A stretch of 64,000 nucleotides of DNA from Athripsodes cinereus (GCA_947579605.1 OX388319.1:2480001-2544000); one strand, 5' to 3'; counted from the first letter of the stretch, positions 24,735 through 36,456 are shown. Translations and numbers: made by a program. Notes: a model not told the origin generated them from the sequence alone.

Positions 24735-24915
24735 ATACCCTCATGCCGTATCCCAAGTGGGATGGGCAGAGAGAACGGAAAACAATATAGATATTTTATC
24801 TTTACATACTTCTTTCCCATCTTCTACATCCAATTTCTCATATACGCACATGGATTTCTCTTATTTAACACACGACTGTGTTTGAGAATTTGATTTACGT
24901 GAGCCTCATGGTTCT
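24735..24915 (-). pseudogene. LINE 3'-end fragment
   Basis: Matches the minus-strand LINE at 51745-52000: TCCCAAGTGGGATGGGCAGA, GAGAACGGA, then CTTCTACATCCAATTTCTC and AACACACGACTGTG. Too decayed for an open frame. Confidence 0.65.
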
Positions 24916-24947
24916 CGATAGACCCCCTATTTAAATAAATATATCAT

Positions 24948-25458
24948 GTTTAGAATATTTACTATTTTTTTTTTTTATTGTTTAACCGGATTTGGGTGCA
25001 GATGACAAAACCAATCAGAAACCTCAATTGGAGAACCACGTCTACACAATGCAACATTGTGTAGAATCTAATCGGAAGAAGTGAGAAAGGTGTCCCAACG
25101 CTTACGAATTGGCTCAAGGCTGGCTTAAGTGATCACTTTGGGTGTCCATGGACAACGTTCACCAATTCCACCATTCTCACTGTCACGATGTAAGGTCCAC
25201 CAATCGAGAGACGCTTTATGCAAACCTTAGAAGCAACCATCTTTTTAAGGTTTGCATAAAGCGTCTCTCGATCGGTGGACCTTACATCGTGACAGTGAGA
25301 ATGGTGGAATTGGTGAACGTTGTCCACGGACACCGAAAGTGATCACTTAAGCCAGCCTTGAGCCAATTCGTAAGCGTTGGGACACCTTTCTCACTTCTTC
25401 CGATTAGATTCTACACAATGTTGCATTGTGTAGACGTGGTTCTCCAATTGAGGTTTCT
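24948..25458 (-). mobile_element. Fold-back retroposon: 213-bp arms, poly(A), 11-bp duplication
   Basis: Bases 25017-25229 and 25246-25458 are inverted copies with only three mismatches around a 16-base spacer. On the minus strand the hairpin is followed by a tail with AAATCCGGTTAAACAATAAA and a run of A. The whole is bracketed by AAATATATCAT at 24937-24947 and 25459-25469. Duplication plus A-tail point to retroposition of an RNA that folds into a long hairpin. The two near-identical 66-codon ORFs on opposite strands (25133-25333, 25142-25342) are mirror images, not genes. A single-arm relative is at 29045-29195. Confidence 0.85.
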
Positions 25459-26339
25459 AAATATATCATCTTTCTCATTCTTTCATCAGCCATTCTTTCC
25501 ACATGTATTAAACTTAGAAAGTGTTCAATGTTAAAAAAAATATGGTATAGTTGAAAATTCTTGTCCGTCACTGCAACGCTTTGAAAATAATTGATTGAAT
25601 GATAATATCATGATTGATCTATGCTGGAACTAATTGAAAATTGCAAATTGAAATTATTTCTTCGGTAATTTTTGATACCTTAAAAAGTGATAGATCATTG
25701 GCTCATTTAATTTTACTATTCCAATTATTAAGAAATTAATCTTCGAATTCACAATTATGGCAACGAACGGCATAAGAGCGTGTGGTGTGTTGTGCTGAGG
25801 GAAGAGGTAATTCGATTGGCCCAAATCGTTCTAAATGTAGTAGAGTTGTTTCTGCTCTGTGTTTATCGGGGAATCGTTGAGGGTTGAAAATAAATAGAAT
25901 TAAGGTAATAAAAAGTAATAAATTTCTTTGAAAAATCTCTCATTATGAATGTTACTTTTGTATCTTTTAAGACTATTTTCAGGATAACGACACGTTCGAA
26001 TACTTGTAAAGCATTTCTTGACAACCCCACTATAGACTATACCGAGATTGTAGAAAATACTATACTATATATTCACGTTGTACCTACTCCACAAATGGTG
26101 TAGCCGGCGGACTAACTGTATTATTAATAAACATGCAAATTGTCATCTTTGTTATAAAAAAATAATTAGACATTCCTTTTTATATCGCATTTTTTGCATT
26201 TTGCATTTTATACTTTTTTACATTTTTCGCATTTTTTTACATTTAGGTAGGTATATGTGTTTTATCATTTTAAGTCTCAAATTTATGTTTATTAGATTGG
26301 TAAAAAGGGGATCTTAATTGGTTTGTTCATTGTTGTCTT

Positions 26340-26593
26340 ATCCCGTGGAGCACCCGGTAAAGAATTGGTCTCCCACTCTTCTGCGTAAGTTTTCGAGTGT
26401 CCTGTAAAAGGCAGGTGTTCGAAAAAATTAAGACATTTTACATCTTAAATTCAGCGATGAGGTTTGCCACCCATCCTGAATGTCTTGATTTTATATTGGC
26501 ACGAAGAGGACAGTTTGCATGTTTCTTACATGCAGCTGATCTGCTGGCTACCCCACTTGTGGGATATGCCGTGATGGTATAGTATAGTATAGT
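26340..26593 (+). mobile_element. SINE family A, complete copy with 11-bp duplication
   Basis: Perfect duplication ATTGTTGTCTT at 26329-26339 and 26594-26604 defines the borders. 5' end ATCCCGTGGAGCACCCGG, middle GGCAGGTGTTCGAAAA (B-box-like GTTCGA), then CATCCTGAATGTCTTGATTT, CTGCTGGCTACCCCACTTGT and a tail GATGGTATAGTATAGTATAG. The CCCCACTTGTGGG stretch can form a hairpin. It is about 254 bp and has no ORF of its own. Copies of all ages occur throughout the window. Confidence 0.9.
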
Positions 26594-26679
26594 ATTGTTG
26601 TCTTTTAATGTCTAATACTAATTGTTTCAACTGTCTGATCCTTACTGAATAAATAAAATAAAAAAATTAGGATGGGTAG

Positions 26680-26812
26680 AGAATGCCTCACCGCTGAATT
26701 GTACACCTTTATTGTCTTATGCGTAAGGTTTTACGAACACCTGCCTTTTACGGGGCACTCTTAAACTTACGTAAAAAAGTGGGAGACCAATTATTTACCG
26801 GGATCTTAAAAG
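26680..26812 (-). repeat. SINE family A fragment
   Basis: Inverse of the family A 5' half: CGAACACCTGCCTTTTACGG, GTGGGAGACCAATTATTTAC. Decayed. Confidence 0.65.
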
Positions 26813-27784
26813 TAAAAGTTTAGTCATTAAAATAAATAGAGAATTTGATTATCGCTAGAATTTTTTGTCTTTTTCACTCTAAGATATGTGTCTACCTATT
26901 ACAAAAACGAAGCATAGCCTATGCTGCATAGAAAAAGAGATTGACAATGACCGGAGAAGTAGAAAGACGGCTCTCTCACGGTCTATAGAATTTATGTCTA
27001 TGGTCTATAAAATGATAGATTTTTTTTTTGTTACGATTTACCTCAAATGAAGCAATTTATTTGGCATATTTGAAAAAGGTATTATTATGTGCAGAGAATA
27101 TATTTTTATGTACCTAATCTTAAAATTAAACTGGATGTACGTAATATATTTTTTATTACATATCCAAACTAATTTCAAAAATTCGGCTAGTTTTTCATTG
27201 GAGAAAATTTAATTTACGTATCACCTACGCCGCGTTCTTTGTGTGGTAGACAGAGAGGGGACGAGACGCCGATTTAGTTGCCGTGCCGAAAAATTCATTC
27301 TCACGTAAGACAAAACTACATCATGTATGTGTACAATAGAGGTAAAAAAAACATACTTCACATATTTATATCATCAATTATGAAAGTAGCCATGAGTCGC
27401 GTAGGTAGAACATGATAGTATCGTCGTAACAATAATAATATAGAAAGGTTGCATTCCGAATGGAAGGCAATATGTTATAATATATATTATAGTTATGTGG
27501 CATCCGCAACGCGCATCAAAACATTCACAACACACAATAATTATGCCTCATTTCACATTACAATACAATATGTCTGTGTTCAATGTTTTCTCATACAATT
27601 AATAACATCTGAATGACTTTGAACACAATACTAATAACAATTTGCAGATTATATGCAACATGGAAAGGTTAAACTATAATATAATCGAATATGCACAATA
27701 TATCGTTGTTTTTGTGTAGTGAGTATTGATATTTATATATACTACATCTTTTATTTTCTTTTTATATACTTTTATTTTAATTCA

Positions 27785-27965
27785 TCATCAATTGCTCTAC
27801 AGCTGGTTGTGAGCCTTGGCCTCCTCTAACATTCGCCTCCATCTTCCCCTATCTTGACATGTACTCTTTCAATCCCTGATACCAATGACGTCCACATTTC
27901 TCTGTACACCATCCATCCAACGGAGTTTGGGTCTACCAACGCTACGTCTACCTTGTGGTCTTGTA
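27785..27965 (-). repeat. LINE 3'-end fragment
   Basis: On the minus strand it ends in a GATGATGAA tail. The plus-strand words CTTGACATGTACTCTTTCAA and GGGTCTACCAACGCTACGTC suggest a decayed LINE C-terminal coding region (antisense). GC-richer than neighbours. Confidence 0.5.
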
Positions 27966-29044
27966 TGAAGGATTTATTTTAATTAGGTCTTAAATACATA
28001 TTGTATCTGTTAATCTGTTTTCAGTAGGATGTATTTGGTGTGAAATTAGAGTAAGTTTTGATTGTGTATAAAAATTGTTAACTGTTTTAACGTTGTGAAA
28101 GGCGAAAGTCGTTTATCGCTTGAATAAATAAATAAATATCGTAATCTTACAATCTTACATTTGCGACAAATTCTCCTTGTGTAGATCGACATTACTTAAA
28201 TTAAATAATTTTAAACAATGCACTATTTTAATTCGATCAAAAACATCAAATAAGTAATTCGTGCTATACGTATTATTGGAGTACATGTGCACTGACAATA
28301 TTATATTTTACCTAGTAGGTTAAAGTTTAATGGCACGAAGAGAATTATCTGTTTATTGATTTATTTCATTTGAATATAATAAATCTCTGTGAAGTTCTTC
28401 TTCATCTTCTTAATCTTTTATTACACCCAGAGGTCTGTGAATTTTTTTTGTGATAAATGTACGGTAAAGAATGAATAAATAAATAAATTCGCACATATGC
28501 AAATTAAGAACGAAAATACGTCATGTAAAAATAGAGTTTTATCTGTCGAAGTTGGTAGTTTGTGATACTGTTTTACCCAGTTTAAATCCAATATAAAAAA
28601 AATGCGTTTTGTGACAGGGATAACAGAGATTTGTGATAATTTCTCATCCATTGTACGTTTTTTTAGGTTAGTGTACAAAAATCAGAAATATGCAACATCA
28701 TCACTAGAACAAAAACCTATAAAAAAACCAAAATATGCAGATATACATTTGCATATAATCAGTTATCTTGTTATATGTAATAATAAAATGTACCTAGTGC
28801 TAAATTAAAATCGCCGTAACTGTTACAAATCATCATAATAATCATGTGTGCCTATTATTATCAATTTACTTATTAACAGTGATTGCTCGTTGAAAATAAC
28901 AGCGATTTCCGGTGATCATAATACTTTGAGCATTATTATTTCCACGTGACGTCGGTACAATAAATCTCATATTTTTATTTACCGGTTTATATAAGCAATA
29001 TTTTACGGTATTTATTACCGATATATTATATGAATGTGTGGAAT

Positions 29045-29195
29045 ATTTATTAATTTGTTATTGTTCAACTGGATTTGGGGACAATGCGCAGATGACAAAA
29101 CCAGTCAGATATCTCGATTGGAGAACCATGTCTACACAATGTAACACTGTGCAAAAGTATCTTAAAAAAGGCGTCCCAAGTTTATTTAATTTCAC
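29045..29195 (-). repeat. Single-arm relative of the fold-back element
   Basis: GATGACAAAACCAGTCAGAT, CGATTGGAGAACCA and TCTACACAATGTAACA match 25000-25075, the tail and outer left arm of the fold-back element. The second arm is absent. Confidence 0.75.
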
Positions 29196-29280
29196 ACTTA
29201 ATATTCAAAATCACTGCTATTTTAAATAAAATATCACATATACATCAAACGTAAGGAACTTAGATAAATTGAAACAATTG

Positions 29281-29450
29281 TTTCTTTCTACATTAAATAA
29301 TTGATCGCGAGAGAGACGTCTTTCGACTTATCAGGTCATTATCAATATGACCTTATAAGTCGAAAGACATCTCTCTCGCGATCAATAATTCGTAGTAGAA
29401 AGAAACTCTTCTCTCAATTTCTTACCTAATTATGGAATTCTAGCACGTGT
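29281..29450. mobile_element. Palindromic MITE family P
   Basis: Arms 29281-29337 and 29347-29405 are inverted (GATCGCGAGAGAGACGTCTT and its inverse) with a few mismatches. The right outer end ATGGAATTCTAGCACGTGTG with CACCGACAC is the inverse of the outer left ends of the copies at 18749 and 49720. Confidence 0.8.
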
Positions 29451-29943
29451 GCACCGACACAATTAATAAATCAAATGTTACTGTTACTTAATTATTCTCA
29501 ACGCCCTCTCGTTTCTAGCGAAGAATATCGCGATGCATCTAAACATTTCACAAATATTATAATATACAAATTAATAGTAAAGAAGACACAAACATTGCAT
29601 TATACAGTGAATCACACCAAACATAATATTAGGAAAGGTTGCTCCGAGACAACTTTCATTTAAACAATATAATATAATACATACAAACATTATATTCCTA
29701 CATACATACATGTTGAAATATTAAACTATAAACTTGAGTATAATAATATTTGTATGATGCGAGTAGTACAATAAATCATGGGCGTAACAAATATTTTTTT
29801 TATAGAAAGGGAGGGCAGCAGCTTGTTAGTTATAATTGTCTCAGTTAAAACAACTTGAGGCAAATCACGCAAAATTACTACTCTTCCATTGTCTAATTTT
29901 AATTTGGTATAGGAATTAGAAATCACAATCCCCCCCTGTTGAA

Positions 29944-30065
29944 AGAATGACCAAAGGTTGTATTTATCTGAAACAGGGGATGTGAGAAATCGCGGGCGTC
30001 CAAGAACTAAATGGTTTGATCACGTAGATCAAATTCTTGAGGACAGTCGAAACAGAGAGAGATAG
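29944..30065 (+). pseudogene. LINE reverse-transcriptase C-terminal scrap
   Basis: Encodes NRGRPRTKWFDHVDQILED, matching the RGRPxxKWxDHxxQIL segment of the LINE at 33455-33795. 5' and 3' truncated. Confidence 0.7.
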
Positions 30066-30217
30066 ATAGATCTTCTTTTTTTGTTCATTTTTTTTTAAAC
30101 ACCTTATATTTAGTCTGACAACTATCAAATCTGTGTACCTCTTATTTTTGTTTCAACATTCTAGATTTATTCATTTGGTTTAAAAGACAATTTTTCACAA
30201 GTATAGGAGTTTGAGAT

Positions 30218-30350
30218 ATTAACGGTGAGATTCCCACCCATCATCCAGAGTATCTTATTTTATTTTGACACGAAAAAGACAGCTTGCATGTTTATAAAAT
30301 GCAGCTGATCTGCTGGTTTCTCTACTTAGGGATACGCCATGATGGTATAG
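30218..30350 (+). repeat. SINE family A, 3' half
   Basis: Contains CACGAAAAAGACAGCTTGCATG, here quoted only as its core GACAGCTTGCATG, then GCAGCTGATCTGCTGG and CGCCATGATGGTATAG. 5'-truncated. Confidence 0.7.
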
Positions 30351-30888
30351 TTAAGTAGTAGTCTAAGATATTTTACGATCTACTAGTTTTATCAAAACAG
30401 TTAATGAACCATCAAGTTGTATTTAGAAAGGGGCAGCTTACAATTAGGATGTCAATTCCGAAGTTATCGGTACAATTTATATAGGTTTCAGATTCTTGCC
30501 CCTCCCTTTGGGTACGCCAATGTGAAATAGTAGGTATACTTTAATTTATTATAAAAGCCATCTTCGTTTATCACCCTTTCACTGCGAATAACAATAAAAT
30601 AATATTAATATGCAAATAACAAATAAAAATATAGATAGTAAGATTTGCTATTTTATTACATATATTATATCTTCGGCAATATGGCAACACTGCAGATACC
30701 AAAGTTGTCATTTCGGCATTCACAGTTCAATTGTGGTTCAAAGGAAACTGTATAAATTTTATTCAAATTTAAGCTATGAAATCATCAATGAACTATGTAA
30801 AAGAAAATCTACTATTACAACTACTACTATATACCATCACGAAATATCTCTCGAATGGGGTAACCAACAGAGCAGCCTTATATAATAA

Positions 30889-31060
30889 ACATGCAAGCCA
30901 TCCTGTCCGTGCCAACAAAAAATTAAGACATTCAGGATGATGGGTGGCTAATCTCATCGATAGATTTAAGAGGCAAAAATATATCTTTATTTTTTCGTAC
31001 ACGGGGCGTTCGAAAACTAACGGAAAAGAGTGGAAGACCATTTTTTCAAAGAAAATCAAA
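30889..31060 (-). repeat. SINE family A copy
   Basis: Inverse orientation: ACATGCAAGCCATCCTGTCC, AAGACATTCAGGATGATGGG and GGAAAAGAGTGGAAGACCAT. The minus-strand ORF 30793-31059 is read through this SINE and is not a gene. Confidence 0.7.
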
Positions 31061-31765
31061 ATAATAATTTCGTAAAAATTTACTTATTTTATTAGTAGCG
31101 GAAGTTGATTAAGAGGATTTTCCACATTTCTCATAAGATTTAGAAAGCATTGTTTAAGCAAAATTACAACAAAACATCACATATTATTTCTGAAAATTTT
31201 ATCATCATAAAGATAAGGTAAACCATCTTGCATTTCTTATTTTTATGGCACAATGAAGATGACTTTTATATTTATTCCACGCAGTTTATCTCCCAACCAT
31301 CAGAATGCCGTGATGAGTCTCTACGTTTCCTGTTTCTTCGTTAATTGACAAATTAAATAAAAAAATAATTGAAAAAAAAATACAACTTTACAGTTATTAT
31401 AAAAAACATATAAATTTAAATAGGTAATTTAAAAAAGTTTTGAATCTAGATTAACATGGTTAATTAAGTCCGTCTTTAAAAGTGAATCACACATGTAGGT
31501 ATGTAACACAAATCGACATACGAGTCTGAATCTAAAACAAGTCATATAATAAATTACACTTGTAATAAATCTAACGGTTGCACCCAATAGCACGGAAATC
31601 GCGTAACGATTAAAAAACTATTAATACACCAATCAATTTCATATAGTTATGAATTTACCAAAACTGTACATATCGACTGTCAAGTTCTATAACTCAGCAT
31701 GTCGAAAATATAGAATTTTTAAAAGTTTAATTTATCGACCAACGGTTCTTGGTGGAAATTCATAT

Positions 31766-31882
31766 TAACTACTACTACTACTACTATACTATACCATCAC
31801 GGCATATCCCACAAGTGGGGTAGCCAGCAGACCAGCTGCATATAATACATGCAAGCTGTCTTCTCCGTGCCAATACAAAATA
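31766..31882 (-). repeat. SINE family A, 3' part
   Basis: Starts on the plus strand with ACTACTACTACTATACTATA, the inverse of the TAG tail, then CCATCACGGCATATCCCACA and GTGGGGTAGCCAGCAGACC. 5'-truncated. Confidence 0.8.
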
Positions 31883-32309
31883 AATCATATTAATAATTTA
31901 TTGATTTTTAAAAGGGCAGCGCCCGCCACATACTTCGTGCCTGAGTCGTGCCGTACCTGGAGAGCTGTATCTCCGTAACGACACACACATGCGCAAACAG
32001 GATTTAATGTCGCATTGAATCGAGAAATGCTGCCCCGGAGGAGCACTTTAGATTGAGCGATAATTTATTAATAAAACAACCTAACCATATACCTACCTAT
32101 CTTATTTTATTAATATCATTTAGAATTTTTTGTTTAAATTGGTAATAATACGCACAATCAACACCACTCTTTCAATTCTACAAACAAATCACTTTAAAAA
32201 ATACACGGTTCGCATTTTATGTTTAGTTATGGAAAATAAATTTATGCACCTTTTTTCTTTTATTTATTGAGTCGACGTTAATTTTGTAAAACTCCATGTT
32301 TATATACGG

Positions 32310-32883
32310 AAAAAACACAATTGGTTTTAGTTTTACTTAAAAAAAAATATTGAGTAGTGACCTGGTTTCGACTTATAAAGTCACTGTCAAACTTATCTTC
32401 GACGGAATAAAGAAAACGTTTGTCTTAAACAGTGCGATTGACGCAAATTTCAAACTTATCTTTGACGGAATAAAGAAAACGTTTGTCTTAAACAGTGCGA
32501 AAAAACACAATTGGTTATAGTTTTACTTAAGAAAAATTATTGAGTAGTGACCTGGTTTCGACTTATAAAGTCACTGTCAAACTTATCTTTGACGGAATAA
32601 AGAAAACGTTTGTCTTAAACAGTGCGATTGACGCAAATTTCAAACTTATCTTTGACGGAATAAAGAAAACGTTTGTCTTAAACAGTGCGAAAAAACACAA
32701 TTGGTTATAGTTTTACTTAAGAAAAATTATTGAGAAGTGACCTGGTTTCGACTTATAAAGTCATTGTCAAACTTATCTTTGACGGAAAAAAGAAAACGTT
32801 TGTCTTAAACAGTGCGATTGACGCAAATTTCAAACTTATCTTTGACGGAATAAAGAAAACGTTTGTCTTAAACAGTGCGATTG
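32310..32883 (+). repeat. 190-bp tandem array, three units
   Basis: Units begin at 32310, 32500 and 32690, each with AAAAAACACAATTGG, then GACCTGGTTTCGACTTATAA and two copies of a subrepeat CTTTGACGGAATAAAGAAAA / GTTTGTCTTAAACAGTGCGA. The second and third units are nearly identical, the first slightly diverged. Recent amplification is likely. Confidence 0.9.
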
Positions 32884-33454
32884 TTTTATAGTATATTTCA
32901 CTTTCTGTAGTGTTTTTAAATCATATTATCTAATGTAAAATATACTTCATTAAAATAATATAAAATATTTCAACTTGTAGAGTTATGGAATGGGACATTC
33001 GATCTATGCTCATATACATACTTAGTTTCTATAATTATAAATTTAACTATAAACATTCGTTTATACTATAATCTGTTAGTTTATAGCTAAAGATGTTAGA
33101 GTAATGATAAAAATGACCTAGACAAAAAAATAGCATCTTGAATATAACTGCTGCACTTCTGTAGATTATTTTCATTTTTTTTGTCGTTTGCTGACCGATA
33201 CGAAAAGCAGACTTCTGTAGGTACCTACTTAAGTAGAGATTTGTGTGAAATTGAAACAAAAGTTGTGGGTGAAACTTATGGATGTAAATTGCCCTGGAGA
33301 CCACGGCCACTTGACCCGGAAGAAAGGTTTACTACTTACCTATATGTAGAGTTTTATTTTACAAGAACGGTGTTGTGTTTGAAAGCAGGAAGCACTGTCG
33401 ATAGACACAGTTCCTATCCAAAAGGTGAAGATCGAGGATCTAATAATACATATT

Positions 33455-33795
33455 TATACATGCATACCATCACGCGGCTTCCCTCGTGGGGGTAGGCAAA
33501 AAGAATCGAGCAACACTTCCTCCTATCCTTGCATATACCTTTCGATTCTGTCTCTGTCATGCATTTCCTCAAGCATGCTCTCCTGTTCAATGTGCTCAAC
33601 ACGTGTTCGTCCTGTAGGATCTGGTTTATATTATGATCTTGCCATTTAATTCCAGGACGTCCACGTCTCCGACCACCATTTCTCTCAGCCAAATATATTT
33701 TCTTGGCCATTCGGTCCTCATTCATTATTTTCACATAGCCAAACCATCGTAACTTATTTACATTTGTCTTGGTTATTACATCAACTTTCATTCCA
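33455..33795 (-). pseudogene. LINE ORF2 C-terminal fragment
   Basis: The frame 33791-33414 reads KLRWFGYVKIMNEDRMAKKI, then GGRRRGRPGIKWQDH, QILQDEHVLSTLNRR and KGICKDRRKCCSILFAYP. This is the C-terminal region after the reverse transcriptase of an RTE-like LINE. It is followed by a CGCGTGATGGTATG-type 3' end like the tail of SINE A. The 5' 90 percent of the LINE is missing. Confidence 0.8.
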
Positions 33796-34959
33796 CATTC
33801 CTCTCATATAGCATTTTTATTGCACAAAATGTGAATTTTATTACACAAAACAACAAAATATGGGCCAAGAAATGTTGTACAATGGGCGAGTTTATCGCCA
33901 AAGCGCGATATGTTACAACTAACCAATGGCGATGATAATATAATTATAATGTCGCCAAAAAGAACTATCCTCATTTCCTTTCTTCCACATTCATACAACT
34001 CCTCATACATCATCAAGTCAAATGATTTTTAAACCAAATGGATTTTAGTGGAATTTTAAGAATTAAAACATAGTTTGCCCTTTTTGGCTATTTCTGGACG
34101 TTCTCACAAGATGACACAACCAAACCAAATAACGCATATATTGCAAAATTATTTTCCGAGAATATGTCAAATTTTAATATTCCATTGAAATGGCAAATCG
34201 TTAATAATAGAATAGATAACATCGAATAATGTGTTGGCTAATATCTGAAGTGTACCTATGTGAAACTATGCAGGTAAGCAAAGTTTTACTGTACCTACCT
34301 ATTGTTAATATGTATTATTATTATTTATTTGTATGGATACGTGGGATTTTTAATACCCGATTAATAATATTATGTGAGTAAGTAAATTAGAATGCAGAAC
34401 ATAGCTTGTAGTATGATTTCGGTATAGAAAACGGTATTATTTGTATTACCTACACTGTATTCAGACCAATCTGAGGCATTTTTGCACGAGACTCCTTTAC
34501 ACAAGAGACAAGACTAGACTCTATAAGGAGGATGTTTAGATTTAAGTTTTTATCAAATAATCTACGTATTGTCATATCTGTATTTTTTTATGTTCAATTA
34601 AATAAAAAATTACCTTTATTTTTAAGAATATAATACATCAAAATTTTTAGCAATTACAATCTATGAAACTCGCAAAATATAATACCTTATTATAAATACA
34701 ACCCGGAGCCGGTTTTAGAAAATCAAGATTAAAGGTTCTATTATGATAGAAGGTTAAAAATTACAGGTTCTATTATGATGTTAAGTTTTCGTGTGACTAT
34801 GACTGATCATATGGAGACGTATCTGGTTGTATAATGCTGAGAAGTGTGGATGGCAATTCTGCCGCCGCGTCAAAAACTGTAGTAGCCGGCATATGCATTT
34901 TAATATATTTTTTATTTTATTTTTATTAACCAAGCAAAACATGGAGCCATACGGCACAT

Positions 34960-35095
34960 TTTTTGAATGATCTTGCCATTTGATCATAGGACGTCCACGT
35001 CTCCGAGCACCTTTCTCCTCAGCCATACAATTTTTTTTAGTCATTCTGTCCTCTTTGTTTTTATTCCTTTCTGAGATCGCCTTGGCCAAAAGCTG
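34960..35095 (-). pseudogene. LINE C-terminal fragment
   Basis: Encodes KEDRMTKKNCMAEEKGARRR then GRPMIKWQDH, paralogous to 33455-33795. It is joined to a family G segment at 35050-35125. Truncated on both sides. Confidence 0.7.
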
Positions 35096-35619
35096 TTATG
35101 ATCTCAGTCCAGGGTGACATTTTAAAGATAATAACAATATTACAAAATAGTAGAATATGAACTAAATAGCTAAAACCTCCATACACGAGTAGTCCATATT
35201 TCGAATATCCTTGTTTTTATATGTAATATATATACCTACCTATTCTTTACAGTTTTTTTGGTTAGTCTAGCACCACGTCGCGTTGCGTGTTCGTAGAGTA
35301 CCGTCGCCGGTACGATCATAAAATAAAGTAATTTGACGATATAATTAGCACGTTTTATAAAATATTATAATAATTATCAAGTGTGTTTTAATCCTATGGT
35401 GAATCATAATACATTAAGTTATGCATTGTAATAATATTAATCCAACGTAACACTTAGAATAGGTAGATATAAGTATGTATAATATGTAGGTACTTATGAA
35501 GCACCATATTTTTAAATATAATACCTATATAATAAAATTTTAATCTAATACCTATGCTTAGTGAGGTATTCAACGTACAAAATGTTAAATAAATAAATAA
35601 ATATAATTTACCTATACCT

Positions 35620-35870
35620 TCACATCTTGCCCAAAGTGGGGCAGGCAGAGAGAACGGAACGCCATATTGCTCTATCTTTACATTTTTTTTTTTTATACAC
35701 ACTATTTATTTTTATTTCTGCATACAATATTAAATAAATACCTATCTATAGAAAATATAGATATCGGAATACCTACTTTTATATTATGTTTCGCTTCCTC
35801 AACATTCGTGCAATTCTTCATAGATGCACGCTGATTTCTTTGGCTCAACACGCGACCTATTTAAAATTTG
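35620..35870 (-). pseudogene. LINE 3'-end fragment, interrupted
   Basis: GCCCAAAGTGGGGCAGGCAG, AGAACGGAACGCCATAT and then, after about 115 unrelated bases (35685-35800), TTCGCTTCCTCAACATTCGT. The order matches the LINE at 51830-51970, so a secondary AT-rich insertion split it. Confidence 0.65.
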
Positions 35871-35880
35871 TATAGGTTAG

Positions 35881-36061
35881 TTCGTCGGTAGCCTGGAGGT
35901 AGAGTCTCGGCCTCGTGAACAAAGGGACCGTGGTTCGATCCCAGGTGCCGGCAAATTTCCCTTTCACGACACAAGCTTTTAGCTTACTGTGAAAGGTGTA
36001 TAAGGTTATATTTGGGTTTGTAACAAAACCCAGATATATCTTTTTAATTAAAAAAAAAAAA
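35881..36061 (+). mobile_element. tRNA-derived SINE, family B, with duplication
   Basis: Borders set by AGGTTAG at 35874-35880 and 36062-36068. A box in GGTAGCCTGGAGGTAGAG, B box GGTTCGATCCC, body ending AAACCCAGATATATC, tail of A. It is the best preserved of three copies and the head keeps a tRNA-like layout of about 70 nt. Confidence 0.9.
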
Positions 36062-36219
36062 AGGTTAGTGCTATGTCCTCATCCACCTATCTTAGCATCT
36101 TGACAGTTAAAAGATATAGAAGACATACCGTTATCTCTGATGATGGATACAGCATATGAACCGAAACGTCGAATGTAAATCCAAAACTCACGAGTAGTAG
36201 AAAAAGATGTGCCCATACT

Positions 36220-36456
36220 GCAGTGTTAGGGTTATGTCCAAGTTCTGCCAGTATCACTCGCAAACGAATCACGAAACCCGGGTTCGATTCCCGGACAGGA
36301 TAAAATAAAGAATGATCTATTCAAAACTGTCCTGAATCTGGGTGTTACATGTATATGTGTTTAGTGCATTGTATTAATGTGTATCGTCCTGTTAGTACCC
36401 ATAATACAAGATTCATATTACATAATATGTAAACTAAGATATAATATTATTATATC
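36220..36456 (+). mobile_element. tRNA-derived SINE, family C, 5' portion (split by Harbinger)
   Basis: B box GGTTCGATTCC within GAAACCCGGGTTCGATTCCC, then GGTGTTACATGTATATGTGT and GTTAGTACCCATAATACAAG. Its continuation, GTTTGGGACTAAATCGATTT, is found only after the Harbinger element (39761 onwards). The intact copy is at 42771-43010. Confidence 0.85.

Larger units (their letters stand above)
31665..33013. mobile_element. TIR element family D, copy 1, with nested insertions
   Basis: The left end CATATCGACTGTCAAGTTCT and the inverse of the right end (from about 33013) share a degenerate terminal repeat of about 30 bp ending in ATAACTC. The body matches copy 2 (51380-52500) at 32147-32260 and 32873-33010. 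Nested inside are a SINE A fragment and the 190-bp tandem array, so the array may be the cargo of a mobile element. No transposase. Confidence 0.55.

Noticed and set aside
25133..25342. Two 66-codon ORFs on opposite strands with nearly identical proteins
   Set aside because: They are mirror readings of the fold-back element's inverted arms, not two genes.
32310..32883. CRISPR-like array
   Set aside because: Units are 190 bp and contiguous, with no unique spacers, in an insect nuclear sequence; it is a tandem satellite.
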